Assembly (NCBI GenBank): GCA_023052935.1
Contig: CM041292.1
Span: forward strand, 103,173,906-103,237,905
DNA from: Piezodorus guildinii
Lineage: Eukaryota > Arthropoda > Insecta > Hemiptera > Pentatomidae
DNA length: 64,000 bases
Direction of reading: 5' to 3'
Positions 1 to 11,475 of the stretch are shown here, piece after piece; the stretch's first letter is position 1, and each line of letters begins with the position of its first letter. The notes below the pieces were generated by a model that had not been told where the DNA came from, did no database searches, and was given only the letters and a program-made list of their open reading frames with translations. The position numbers were made by a program, and so were the translations under genes.

Positions 1-43
1 AAAAAAAAAGTTTCTAAAATAAATATTTAGGGGTGATAAATAC

Positions 44-410
44 GTGTACATTTTATATTGCCCTAGCTGTGACAAGGCTGTATCAACATCGGAACGATAC
101 CAAACAACCCAACACATTGACACACGATCTCACATATCTAGAAAGTCAAAATTGAAATTAGGTTTTATCACACCATCTACCTCAAGCGGAGACAGTAAGT
201 CCAACTTTTATACAGTTATGTTTATCATTTGTTCAGGCTGACATTCCGTTAAGTAAATTTAATAATCCTTTTAAATTCGTTTTGGAAAATTACATTGAAA
301 AAAATGCCCGATGAATCCACCTTGAGAAAAAACTACCTGTCAAATATTTATGAAGAAACTCTTGCAAAAATACGAGAAAATATCAAGGAGGGGCCCAATT
401 TGGTCGATGC
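44..410 (+). pseudogene. hAT/CGGBP1-like transposase N-terminal relic
   Basis: A broken coding stretch resembling the N-terminus of CGGBP1-like, hAT-derived proteins. It begins with a BED/U1-type zinc-finger pattern: C-P-S-C near residues 6-9, then H-I-D-T-R-S-H near residues 24-30. A spacer rich in Ser and Thr follows. After a frameshift near 238 the text continues with A-D-I-P-L-S-K-F and F-V-L-E-N-Y. A second frameshift near 310 restores S-T-L-R-K-N-Y and Y-E-E-T-L-A-K-I. This order (C2H2 finger, 'ADIPLxKxxNP', 'STLRKNY', 'Y-E-E-T-L-x-K-I') is the usual one in that family. The similarity stops near 410, before the catalytic hAT core, so only the DNA-binding start survives. It is not functional. 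The family call comes from motif recall and was not searched. Confidence 0.6.
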
Positions 411-1619
411 TAGGGCAAAATCGGCGTAGTTTTACGTTTAAAAACGGTAGGTTCAAACCTTACAGTGTTTAAAAAGTTTTTTGTTTTTGGATTTTTTATA
501 TTTATTTATAAAGCCGTTTTTGTATTGTAATAAACAAAATGAGAGTATAGACAGTTTTATAAGGCTATTCACTGTTTAAATATTACACTAATTTTACATA
601 ATTATTTCCATATTTGTATCATAATCAATAGATATCAAATATTTACATCAATCAAATATTTACATATTTGACATTTTTAATTACATGAAAATCCTAGCCC
701 TATAACATATTATTAAAATGCATATCGCACACCAAATAGATAGAAAAAAATAAAATCTAGATGTATAATATTAGTTATGTGAGTATGAATAACCCCAGCA
801 GGATTCTTTTACGCCATATGGAAGCTTATAATAAGACAGTATAAATAACTATACTGACATAGGCTGGTTTTAACTCGGGATGCGACTGATACTAGTTTCC
901 TAACACTCTCCTTATAATTAATATGTTACAAGAGGATTGTATAAAAAATAAATATTTTTGGGTACTGTTTATGTTCTACCCATCAATTGGCATTAAGTAA
1001 GTGTAAAATAAACTCAGTCTTTATGTCTCGCATGTTTTACTATCCCTTTTAGGTTTTATAGCTCTTATAAACTTTAAGTGCTTTTATAAAGTGTCCTGTA
1101 TACTAGTTTATTGGTGTAATGTCTATTCTAGTTGCATTAAATTTAACCCTTTTTCACTATTCTAAAGTCATATAATAAAAACTAACTCAGAAGTAAAATG
1201 AGCGCATATTAAAGATATGCTTATAGAATGTAAGAAATAGACCGATTCTACTAAGTATTATTTATCTTAAAGCACCTCACCGAACCGTGTTGAGACAACT
1301 CAAAATCAGGGAAATGAATCAGGACCATAGTTAGATTGGAAATTTCGTATTTTTTATTTTTTTATTAGACGGAAAAATGTTTTATAATGAATATCGATGG
1401 TAGACCGATAGTTCAGGAAGAAATTAGTCCGGGTGGCGGTTAGAAAAAGAAATAAAATAAAATAGTATAAACTTTGTTTTACCAAAGATTCGACCCACGT
1501 TGTGGGCCATCCATCATATGGGCTCCTTCTGCAAAGGCAGCTAGGAAAAGATAATTCTAAACTATTTCATTGTTTTTCTTTATATCTGTGAAAGAAATGT
1601 TATGTTCACTATTCAGAGT
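411..1619. other. unassigned AT-rich spacer
   Basis: AT-rich DNA with frequent stops in all frames. I see no terminal repeats, poly(A) tails or recognisable element ends. Confidence 0.5.
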
Positions 1620-2345
1620 CTTTAAAACTGTAAAAACTCAATTTTTTGTTTTGTTTTAAATATAAGTGAGTATAGTACTTTCAATCGTTGGTTAAGAGTC
1701 TGTCTTTTTATCTTGACATGTGGGCCCGAAGTCATGCTTTGATAGAGTGTCAGTCCTAGGTAATGTACAGAGTTGGTCTGAGAACTTTGGTTGCTGTCGA
1801 TAAAAATTGGCAAGTGCAAGTGGGCAAGTGTTTTGTTGTAGTGTGAACGTTACGTGTTTTAATTTGTCGTGATTTAAACGAATTTTCCAAATAGTGCACC
1901 AATTTTGTAGTAGCATTAAGTGATTTTGTAGAGTCAGTGAGGCCAGTATAGGATCGCCGTTCTATGTTAAAATTACAGTATCGTCCGCGTGGGGTATCGC
2001 AGTGAATGTGGGGTGAGTTGGTATGTCATGTGTGTATACGATGTATAGGAGCGGAACAAGTATCGATCCTTGCGGTACTCCTGCCAAGACTGGTGTGATT
2101 GAAGAAGTTTCCGAGCCCTGTCGAACAGAGGAAAACCAATCGGAGAGAAAAGAGTGTATAAGAAGATAGTATATGTAATGTAGTACGTTCTTAAGTTTAA
2201 AGAGAAGCCCCTCGTGCCAGACTTGGGCAACATTCAAAAATAACCCAGCTGCGTATTGCTTTTTTTCTAGTGCTCCAGAAATGAAGTCAGTAGCTCTATG
2301 TAATTGGTGTGTCGTTGAGTGTGACATGCGAAAACCGAATTGATG
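1620..2345 (-). pseudogene. Jockey-clade LINE reverse transcriptase relic
   Basis: This minus-strand stretch keeps the RT palm and the connection domain of a Jockey LINE, split by frameshifts near 1970 and 1800. The upper part (2327-1962) shows D-F-I-S-G-A-L-E, then G-V-P-Q-G-S-I-L, D-I-P-T-H-P and H-A-D-D-T. The middle part (1916-1692) has N-W-C-x-I-W-K-I-R and H-V-T-F-T-L. The lower part (1819-1622) has V-H-Y-L-G-L-T-L. These match in order the ORF2 of the intact element at 57320-59989. The motif A aspartate is gone: F-L-D-L-A-Q-A-F-D of the intact copy is replaced by F-L-N-V-A-Q with a short deletion. FADD has become HADD. It is a dead copy of a related subfamily, not of the intact element itself. 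Confidence 0.85.
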
Positions 2346-3960
2346 GTCAGGTATTATTTATTGCTCAGTTTTTTTTTTTTGTTTTTTTTTTCCTTATTCT
2401 CCAAAAAGCTCAATCAGTATGTCAACCAATCATTTATAAATTAATTTTTTTAAAGTTTAGAACATATGGGAAGGAGACTAATAGGCCTATATGAGGAGAG
2501 TTTGTACATGTCTTGTCTTTCAACTCAAAAATAAAGTTAAAAAATCGAACTTGATATAAAATTAATTATTTTTTAGGTAACGAGAATGATAAATAAAAAT
2601 AATTTATATAACTAGGGATATTACAGTAAAGATTATAATGCAAAATTTTACTAACGATTCTGCGCTTTTGAGTTGTCAGACTATTCCAGAATTTGTGCAG
2701 TATACTTTTTCAACATGCCTACTTTACAAAATATTATACGTACATTTTTGCGACCTAACTGTAGGAAATTCTCATGTGTTGATGATAAAAACTGACTAAT
2801 TGCATCGTAAATACTCTCTATAAATGGGATTATATCTTGAAAATATCTTCGAATTCAGAAAAGAGAATTTCAGAATATAACCCTGGTTCTTAAAGCTGTA
2901 GTAAAGTTGTAAAGTGATAATTCTGCATCATTTTTGTAGGGGATATTAAAACCATTGCTTCATATTATGTATTCATTATCATATATTCATAGTATGCACT
3001 TTTACACTTTAAAATCGTACTGATGATTTATAAATAAATAGGAATACTTTAAATTTCAACGGATGATATTTAAATATGATGTTTGGGTTCTTCCACCTTG
3101 AACCATAAATTTACAAGGAGACTGTTAATTTGACACTAAATTTCATAGTAAGGGAAAGTATTGCGATTTTTTTATTTTTTTATTTCCTTATTGTTACAAT
3201 TATTCAGGTTTAAACAATTTCATTTTTATGTTTAAAATTTAATTCAATACTTCCACAATAACAGCTCGAAAATGAGAGCCTTGGATAAATACAGTTGAAC
3301 CTACCGATGAACTTTTTACTCGACAATTGACCTCTGGAGTAACGGACGTAGAAGATGGGCCCAGGGGGTGTGTGAGTTACTTCTCGATAACATCTAATTG
3401 TTCAGCTTCGTTTATTTTCGTTTACTAAGCCCTCTAACTCAATTAACAGTACCTTACAATAATGTCATAAATCACTTTTTGTCTCGGTTTTATTGTGATT
3501 GGCTTATGGCTCACGTGCTGGCCCATTAAGCGTTGTTATACCTTACGGTGGAAACTGGCTGTTAAATGCCATTCGTGATGCAATGTTTTAAACATCTGGG
3601 TACTAACAGTATGATGCAAAATTATTTTATTTCCTTCCTTTGGACTTTTTTCATTTGATTAGCTAATGTTATTTAATATCTGTGATTTTTTTTATTTTTA
3701 AATAGATATTAAAGGCGATTAGTACTAGCTGATGCAAATTATATTTTGATCTGAAACACTCAAGCATAAAATCTGTATTTTTCTAACTTACGATTTGGAC
3801 TTAACAATTCGTAATGTCGTTTTGGGGTAGACAGGCATATACTTTGTAAACTAACTAAACAAATTTTAAGTGGAATTATAAGGCTCGTGCATGTTGTGTG
3901 GCACGAACATTTTTGTGTAATTATAATGCGACCTATATAAAAAACAAAACAAATAAAAAC
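2346..3960. other. unassigned AT-rich spacer with one R900 end scrap
   Basis: AT-rich, non-coding DNA with runs of T near 2370-2392. The only identifiable item is a 25-bp scrap at 3144-3168 matching the outer end of the R900 repeat (TAGTAAGGGAAAGTATTGCG). Nothing else is recognised. Confidence 0.5.
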
Positions 3961-4260
3961 TGTACCTCTACAACAAGTCTTGGGCTCAGAAGACATAGAA
4001 ATTCGTACTACGTTCTACCATAAGAGTCCTTCTAGGCCAACGGCCGTGCAATATTGTGATAAGCCCTTGATTAGGCTCAGCCAACAAGTTTTTCCTGAAT
4101 TTGGGTACCCACTTTAAAGAGGATCTGCCCAGAAGGGTCTTCATACCCTAGGGTCGTCCCCGGCTGAATTAACAACATAAATAATATTTTGTCACACCCG
4201 AGATTCGAATTCAGTACCCGGAGAACAGTAGACTCTATCCACTAGACCATGCCGCTCCCT
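3961..4260 (-). repeat. SINE-A (tRNA-derived SINE), copy 1
   Basis: Read on the minus strand, the element starts at 4260 with a tRNA-like head: G-box start AGGGAGCGGCATGGTCTAGT (A box), then a B box containing the diverged GAATTCGAATC near 4205-4216. A non-tRNA body follows (GTTAATTCAGCC, GACCCTAGGG, GGGTACCC, TTGGCTGAGCC). The 3' end is GTTGTAGAGGTACAG, then a T-rich tail. The same head and body recur at 6330, 16387 and 18151, which defines a dispersed family. It is non-coding and would be transcribed by Pol III if active. Scattered substitutions suggest an old insertion. No clear TSD is visible. Confidence 0.8.
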
Positions 4261-4496
4261 TATTATAAAATATATTATAATTAAATTTCTTTATTGTCTC
4301 ATTTTACATTTGCTATGTTATATTTTATATTTCTTTGGTACTTCTTGTTTTGTATAATTACATTATTATTTCATACATTCATGTAAAATGTAATTTTGTT
4401 AACTGACTTCTACTTGCACCACAATAATGTTTTCAATTGATTTGTATAAAGGAGTTATTTAAAAAAATACTAATTATTATATTATAAGCCTTATCT

Positions 4497-5428
4497 TTTT
4501 ACTTCCACTTATCTATATATGAAATATATAGTAAGGGAAAGTATTGCGATCGTGAATATTTTCGAATTCCAGTTTTCAACGGTAATACAAGTTTCACGAG
4601 TCCCCTGAGTCCAAATGACTCAGTGTCAATTCCAAAGTGTGTGTGTGGTAACTCCCGGGCAAAAGCGAAAAGTCCTATGAAACTGAAATTTCATATTTAA
4701 GACAAGTATACGCCCAAGATGTTACAGAAACTTTTTCATAAAAATCAGCTGACCAAAAGATCTACTTTACACTATGCATTTTGGACCTTTTTAAGATTTT
4801 CTCAAAAACGGCTTAAACGATTTTGATTAAGCTCGCTGTATCGATGTAAAATTAGATATGCTTTAACATTATGTAGGTTTCATTCTGATTGAAATAGTAT
4901 GGCAGGTCTTAAATGCTAATATTTTTAATGTTCTTCTTCTAAATTACCTTTAATTTTGTAGATTTTATAATTGAATAATTAATTTTTTTTTTATAATAAT
5001 TGAAACATCTTCTTATTAGCAATGATAAATAATTGGTAAATATGTAAGTTGAGCGAATTTGATAAACAAATAAAGGAGAAGAGTGAAAACATTTTTTTAA
5101 ATGCAATTTTTGTGTTTTTGAACACAATAATAGTAATATAGATGTATAATATGCCGTTGGATAGCTAAAGATTTTAGAAAAAATACTAACTAATACACGG
5201 AACTTTAAAGGTTAATGGAGAGTGATGAAAATCCGATAAAACTAACTGATTGTTGTACATAAAAATACGATAGATTATTTAAAAAAACACAAGTTTCTAT
5301 TGAAATTCAAAATAATTAATGCTTTAACAATTTATTTGTATCTTTAAATGTATTTAAAAATTCTTAAATTGGTTTTAATAACCGAGGTAAGTTAAAGTTG
5401 TGTGTTGCGTACACCAGATTTTTTAATA
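4497..5428 (+). repeat. R900 repeat, near-complete copy (b)
   Basis: One of at least six substantial copies of an unnamed ~0.9-kb non-coding repeat. It opens with ACTTCCACTTATCTATATAT, then TATAGTAAGGGAAAGTATTG. Conserved blocks follow: ACTCCCGGGC near 4650, GAAATTTCATATTTAAGACA near 4686, CTCAAAAACGGCTT near 4800 and GTAGGTTTCATTCTGATTGA near 4875. It closes with GAGGTAAGTTAAAG and CACCAGATTTTTT. The outer ACTTYYACTTA and the closing TAAGTKAAAGT are inverted relative to each other, so the family has subterminal inverted repeats. No ORF is shared between copies. A non-autonomous DNA transposon is my best guess, but termini and TSD are not settled. Confidence 0.6.
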
Positions 5429-6274
5429 TCTTACTGATATTTCATAAATTGTATAGACTTGCGCATTTTATTACCTGCATCTTTTCTTTTATGAAACAAT
5501 AATATTAAGCATGCATATCATAAAATAAATTTATATTTTAATATATAATATTAATATTGTTATATTATGAGAATGGTTGATACAAAAAAGGAAAATCTTG
5601 GTTCATGATTTTAAACATATCCAGTCCTTCTAGTTTTGTATTCCGACTCTGCTAGTACCATCAATAGGTTTTTATCGGACTCCTGAGCTAAGACGCTGTT
5701 TTATGTAGACCTATAAAGTTCATAAGATATTCATGAAGGACGAATAACGTCTATTTTCATCGTCCTGTTTATACTGATAAAGGCAACTAAGGTTTTTGTA
5801 TACGGAAGGATTCTTCCTTTGGGTCCTCTTTCTTCCTCTATCTAGGAAAAGGATTTATATCTTGGGGATAATATGTAATAAATATTTCAGGCCAGTACCA
5901 ATCGTAACTCAGCGGTATTGGACCCATCAATGACTAATGCTGCCGTAAAGAAGATGGCTGCTATTGTTTATGTGGCGCGATATGCCCTATGAGTGAGGGA
6001 GGTAGCCACCGATTGAATAAATTTCGCATCAGTATGCAAATATCGTATCGGTCCAAGAGATTGAGCGCTAATGTGTCCTTCCTATCGATGGCACAATTCT
6101 GTGATACATTTTCACCATTAGGGTGTCGGCTTTGTAGTTTTGTGAAATATATTCATTCCTCAAATTGTCAATTCTGCAGGGTAATATCAACTTAATCATG
6201 AATAAATTTTCATTCGAATGCGTTTTGAAAAACCCTAAAATGCCATTAAACATTTATAACCTTATATTAATTAA

Positions 6275-6277
<3 letters not shown>
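5429..6277. other. unassigned spacer
   Basis: Mixed-composition, non-coding DNA. The short ORFs at 5989-6253 on both strands have no recognisable motif and are probably chance. Nothing is assigned. Confidence 0.4.

Positions 6278-6329
<52 letters not shown>
6278..6329. repeat. 52-bp homopolymer A tract
   Basis: An uninterrupted run of 52 A on the plus strand ending exactly at the 3' boundary of the minus-strand SINE-A copy at 6330-6591. Read with the SINE it is a T52 tail. It is the longest A/T homopolymer in the window. Confidence 0.9.
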
Positions 6330-6333
<4 letters not shown>

Positions 6334-6591
6334 TACCTCTACAACCCATGAAGGGTCTTGGGCTTAGCACATGTAGAGCTTCGTACTGTTTATAGGACGA
6401 AAGCTGTGCAATGAAGTTTTTCCCCAACTTTGGGTACCCAGTTTTAAGAGGGTCCCCTCTGTCCCAGGGGTGTCTCCATACCCTCCGGCCGAATTAGCAG
6501 AATAAATAATATTCTTATACAGCAGGGATTCGAACCCATAACCTGGAGAACAGTAGCCTAGTGCTCTATATACTAGACCACGCCGTACCTT
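6330..6591 (-). repeat. SINE-A, copy 2, with T52 tail
   Basis: The minus-strand tRNA-like head begins at 6591 (AGGTACGGCGTGGTCTAGTA) with a B box GGGTTCGAATCCC near 6527-6539. The body shares GAATATTATTTATTCTGCTA, TACCCAAAGTTGGGG and the 3' end GTTGTAGAGGTACAGG with copies 1 and 4. It then runs straight into 52 T. ORFs crossing this segment are shadows of the SINE. Confidence 0.85.
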
Positions 6592-7087
6592 GATACCACT
6601 GCTTAAATATACAAAATTCAAAATATATTATTAGATTTTGATTCTGTTGCTCGAGCTATAATTAGGTAATTGTGATACTTTCTTTTGATTAAAGGTTTAC
6701 TCTGATGGCTACGTGATAAAATTGAAAACCGATCTGAAAACGATTTTTTTGGTTTGGTTTATTTTATACTAAAGACTCCATTTTATCAAGTTCATGTCAG
6801 AAAAATATCGTAAGCATTAAATGAAAATCAAGGATCACATCGTCAAATCCTTGTTTAAAATAATTAACTTGTAGGTTCATTATCATTATTAACTCCAATT
6901 TCGCAGTAAGAGATTATAGTTTTTTGGCCATATTATTTTAGTTATAATTATCGTAAATGACAACGCAAACACTTCAAAATAAAGATTGATCTCGGTTAAA
7001 AAAATCTTAAAATTCTTTTTACACCCTTTTGAAAAAGCTACTTTCGACAGCTTACTACAGATTAGTGGAACTAAGGTATTTGAAAAA
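6592..7087. other. unassigned AT-rich spacer
   Basis: AT-rich and non-coding; no element ends seen. Confidence 0.4.
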
Positions 7088-7705
7088 ATCTAGTGCGATC
7101 ACACGACTTTCGCTTACTTCTGTTGTGAAAATTAATTAAAGAATTATCAAATGAAAAAAAGAAGGAAATGAATTATTTAGAGATGAAAATAGGCCAACGA
7201 ATTAATTGAATTGAATTTCGATTGAAACATGTGTTTTATTAAATATTCTAATACATTATTATCTACAACAGTCAGTCAGTTTTATCGGCTTTTCATTACT
7301 CTCCATTAAATTTAACAATTTATTGTACAAGATAATATTTTTTCTAAACTCTTTAGCTTTTCAAACACACAAAAATTGCATAACAAATATTGTTTTGCTC
7401 TCTTCTCCTTTGGTTGAATGTCGAAATTCGTCCAACGTAAATCTTTACTACTTTTTTCTACAATGCTAACAAGATGACATGGTAAATTGTTTTTAACCTA
7501 AAAAATTATAAGTACTCTAGAGGAAGAAAATTTAATATATCGGCATTTAAGCTCTGTCAGACTATTTAAATAAGAATAAAACCTACATGACATGAAAGCC
7601 CGTTAAATTTCACATCGATTGAGCAAGTTTAATCAAAATAGTAAGAGCCGTTTTGGTGAAAATGATAAGAAGGTGCTAGATGCGTAGTATTCAGTGGCTT
7701 GTTGG
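7088..7705 (-). repeat. R900 repeat, truncated copy (c)
   Basis: The minus-strand copy starts at the closing end (AAAAATCTAGTGCGATCACA on the plus strand). It keeps the block around ATCGGCTTTTCATTACTCTC near 7286, the GGCATTTAAGCTCTGTCAGA block near 7542 and the GAGCCGTTTTGG block near 7646. It stops near 7705, before the opening TAGTAAGGG end. About 270 bp of the consensus is missing. Confidence 0.6.
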
Positions 7706-8862
7706 TTTGTCTTTTTTAACTTCTTTGTACACATTTCATACTTCGCTGTACATATAAGTTAATTCCCTAGGCTGCTATATAAATTGCAACACCATAGTTT
7801 AATTATTAGAAAATAAGAATAATAAGCCATTGTGTAATAATTTCAACCTATTTTATTAAGTTATTGGTCTATTCAAGCATGAGACTTATGGGTGTGTGTA
7901 AGTACCCCACTCACCTTAGATAAAATTGTTCTTTGCACCAGAAGAAATAGAATTATAGACGAAACGTCGTGCATCTTCATAAAATATTTGTGAAGGTAAT
8001 TATCAGCCTCCAACTTTATTCTGAGACTTTGATCTTAAAGAATCTAAATCTAATTTCAACCTTTTTTTTCACTGTTTTGTCAATTTGAAAAAAAAAATTT
8101 ATATTTTGATTTGTAATATGAGTAGTGAAACCATTAAAAGCTGTTTATACGAGATTCTTTCATTATTTACTCGCCCAGATGAATATAAATTGCAGATCTT
8201 CCAAGTTCCCTAGTTTCATCTGAAGAAGTCAATTACTTAATGAATGCTAAACATGCTCAGAGAGCAAAACAACTACGCACGCAACTGTGAGCTATTGTCA
8301 GTTTTCTAGTGCTTTCTTTTTGTTTATTTCTTTCTAAAAAATTAGTCAGGTTACAATTGAATAAAAGCTACAAGCTTTCAGCGTTTGAAAAATTAAACCA
8401 ATTGAGTTTTATTCGAGCAGGCTAAAGCTAATTCTATCATTCCTTTCATAACAGCCAAGTGTCAAGCTATCTGTATTCTTAACTAAATAATTTTATATTA
8501 ATAATTTGCGAAAAACGTGCTTCATATATGTATGGAAGTGTGTTTTTCGTTTGTTTTATACTTTAATAGAATTTCAGTGAGTCTGATCCGTGATTCACAC
8601 CGATTAACAGAGATGAGAAGAATTACACCTAATTGAGCAAGTTCACTAATTTATACTCACCAGAAATATTGGCTGGACAAGAAAACAAAACTACTATATA
8701 AATAGGATATGTGCCTTCGCTAATTTACGAATCAGGAACAATCTAATTAAAATGTTAATCTCTTAAGTAAAGTTCTCTGTGTTTCCAAAAATCTAAAAAA
8801 AAAAAAAAATTAATAGAGACAAATAATGTAAACTTTCAACGAAGCACGACCTTATAGTATAT

Positions 8863-8866
<4 letters not shown>
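7706..8866. other. unassigned spacer
   Basis: Non-coding AT-rich DNA. A GACGAAACGTCG palindrome lies near 7956-7967; motifs of the form 'GAAACGTY' also occur near 19180, 37000 (inverted) and 43090. They may mark degraded 3' ends of a retroelement, but there is no coding support. Confidence 0.35.

Positions 8867-8953
<87 letters not shown>
8867..8953. repeat. (TA)n microsatellite
   Basis: About 43 uninterrupted TA units. Confidence 0.95.
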
Positions 8954-8956
<3 letters not shown>

Positions 8957-9188
8957 TAAGGGAATTAAATTAAATGATAAATCAATAGTGGATAAATCCT
9001 ATATTCGTTTTAACTTGTTATTTATTTACTATTTCTAAATAAAGTAATGTTTTCCTAGTGGCGTAAGAAAGACTTTAAGTACAGGGGGCTGCCAAGGTTT
9101 TAAACTCCTAAACTTCTTATTTGAGATTTGAAGATGTGGATTTATATTATATCTAATAATACAATATTAATTATAACATAGACATTAA

Positions 9189-9450
9189 AAAAAAAAAATA
9201 CACCGTTAACATAATTAACATGGGCCATAAATATGGTCTTGGGCACATACTGATACGTACTGATTTTATCAGGCTGAGAGTTGTCAAAGTAGGTGTTTTG
9301 ATCGATATCACGATCAAGCGCCATGTTTTCCACAGTTTTTGGGTCATCCCCCAGCTCAAAAAAAGAATGAATAATTATTCTATCACAGTCGGGTTCGAAA
9401 CCTTAGTTTACTGGCACTAACCGCTGAGCTAACCCACTATGTGTACTATA
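9189..9450 (-). repeat. SINE-D (tRNA-derived SINE)
   Basis: On the minus strand a tRNA-like head begins near 9447: an A box GTGGGTTAGCTCAGCGGTTA near 9424-9443 and a B box GGTTTCGAACCC near 9389-9401. The head is followed by GACTGTGATAGAATAATTAT and an unrelated body ending in AACGGTGTA and a T12 run at 9188-9199. Like SINE-A it ends in T rather than A, but the head and body differ, so I treat it as a separate family with one visible copy. Confidence 0.7.
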
Positions 9451-10749
9451 GGCATACAATACATAAATCATTCAGTTGCTTCGCGCTCTTACACCACCTC
9501 CTCCGGCTGTCAATACTAGTGATATGGTTATATGGTTGAGAAAAAGCTCTGGGATCTCTTAGGTCCAGCTTTTCTCTCAACATGAAGAGGCACTAGCCTT
9601 GCTCGGGGTTACCCTGACTGATTTTAAACATTTGACAAGGGTATTCGAGTGTAAAGACATATATTTTTTTTTATAGTATTTTAGTTTTAATATTGTACGA
9701 ATGAAGTCTCTTAGCACTATTGTCATTGTCCCTTATGTAATCTAATATTGTATTTCATTGCTAGTAAGGCAGATTTGAACCCTCTGCAAGAGTCGAGGCA
9801 CTTATTAATTCGCACTTGCTTTTCAAGCACAGTTATTTAACAAACATATATAATATTCTTGCTTTAATATATAATTGTATGTAATAATATTACTTATACC
9901 AGATATTTAGATATAAAAGGTGCATTGTAATCTCTGAACGGCCTTCAGAAAATTGAGGTTTGAGAAATAGATGTAAAGACTCCTTAAGGTTCACTTATAT
10001 ATAGCATTTGGTCATTTTATAATCAATTAATACTGATAATACTTATAATAAAATTCTTAGTATCCAATATTATAATTATAAATAGTAACTTATAATAATT
10101 TCCAATAAACAGAAAATTTATTGAAATACCTTTTTAGCATTCATTATTATTATCGGTATTACGGTCCGCAAAAATTTTAATTTTCTAATGAAATGTATAG
10201 GAAGAGATAAAAGGATATAAAAATTGTAGACCGATTTAATCGTGCATTAAATAAACTGTTAGAAAAATGCCGCTGACCCCAGGCTATATATATCCTATAT
10301 GACTTAACTTCTGGGACATTAACTGCAGAACTCGGGCTCTGCTCTGAGAGAAAAGGATTCTCTTTTTTTCAGATATACCAAGTCGGCTCTCTGACCCCAA
10401 AACCGACATTTATTAAGGATCTAATCCCTTATTGGTCCAACTCGCTTTTTGTAAGGTATCACATATTTCTCTTTTCTAACTCCTTCTTAACTGTGATAAT
10501 TAATTTCAGTTTTTTATATTTATATATATATCTCATCTTACTTATTTGAATCGATATATTATCGTTTTGTTTTTTTAGAAATTCAAGCTCTGCTAGATAC
10601 GATCAATAAATGCTGTTCCGTTATTTTCAGTGAAATCGTTGTCATGGATGTTAATAACATCCTACGAGGATGTTATTATAAGATAAACCCAAAGTTGTTT
10701 TTGTTGAATATTTTCCTTATTTTTATTTCCAATCTTATCTTATATCACA
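9451..10749. other. unassigned spacer with one perfect hairpin
   Basis: Non-coding. A perfect 12-bp inverted repeat with a 3-nt loop (TAATAACATCCT, ACG, AGGATGTTATTA) lies at 10652-10678. A moderately GC-rich patch at 9470-9610 has an imperfect hairpin around GAGAAAAAGCTC. No element is identified. Confidence 0.4.
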
Positions 10750-10926
10750 GTTGTTAGGTGGTCTTCGGAGGGAACGTAAAAAGATGGTCCCCAACCTCTG
10801 AAATGTCAGGTACTCATCAAAGGTCCCTGTCCTCATTAAACCTGAGTAGAAAACAAATAGGTCTCCGTGTACCATCGTCTGGTATGCTACAGTATCATGA
10901 AGTGGGTTTAAATAAATAAACAGACA
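10750..10926 (+). repeat. SINE-B, 5'-truncated copy
   Basis: Matches the body and tail of the full-length SINE-B at 21191-21476 in opposite orientation: TCTTCGGAGGGAACGTAAAA, ATGTCAGGTACTCATCAAAG, GTCCCTGTCCTCATTAAACC, ending AATAAATAAACAGAC. The tRNA head is missing. Confidence 0.7.
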
Positions 10927-11389
10927 ATACACATACTATCTTTTAATTTAGTTCCTTGAAGGTAATCCTCAGTGCTATTTACAAGCCTTAAAGAGCCTTA
11001 TTTAGACTTTTAAATGAACTTGTTATTCGATTTTATTGCTAGAACCAAGAACAAAAAGAACTAAGACTGGTTTTATACTTATCAAACCACTGAGTTTAAA
11101 CGAAAAATGAGGAAGGAGTTAGGTTTTCCTTAACAGTCTCCACTTCAATAATTTCAGTTATTGTTATCGATTAATTATTAATTATATAATTATAGATTCA
11201 CGAATTGCTTAGAGACGGTAATAGTTACTTTTAATATGACAACTGAAACTCATTTAATTCTTTGTAGATTAGTAAATTCCTTAGATTATCTCTAACCAAT
11301 CCCAACAATGTTTTAGAATCCTTGCGAGGAGAGCTGGCTGAACTTAGTTCTTTGATTGAGCTGCTTGTAAAAAAAAAAAAAATAAAAAA

Positions 11390-11396
<7 letters not shown>

Positions 11397-11472
<76 letters not shown>
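11397..11472. repeat. (TA)n microsatellite
   Basis: About 38 TA units, directly 5' of the Helitron starting at 11475. ORFs rich in Tyr-Ile here are translation of the repeat. Confidence 0.95.

Positions 11473-11474
<2 letters not shown>

Positions 11475-11475
<1 letters not shown>

Noticed and set aside
9389..9447. A second tRNA gene candidate
   Set aside because: The box spacing is right, but it is followed by a non-tRNA body and a T tail. I treat it as SINE-D.
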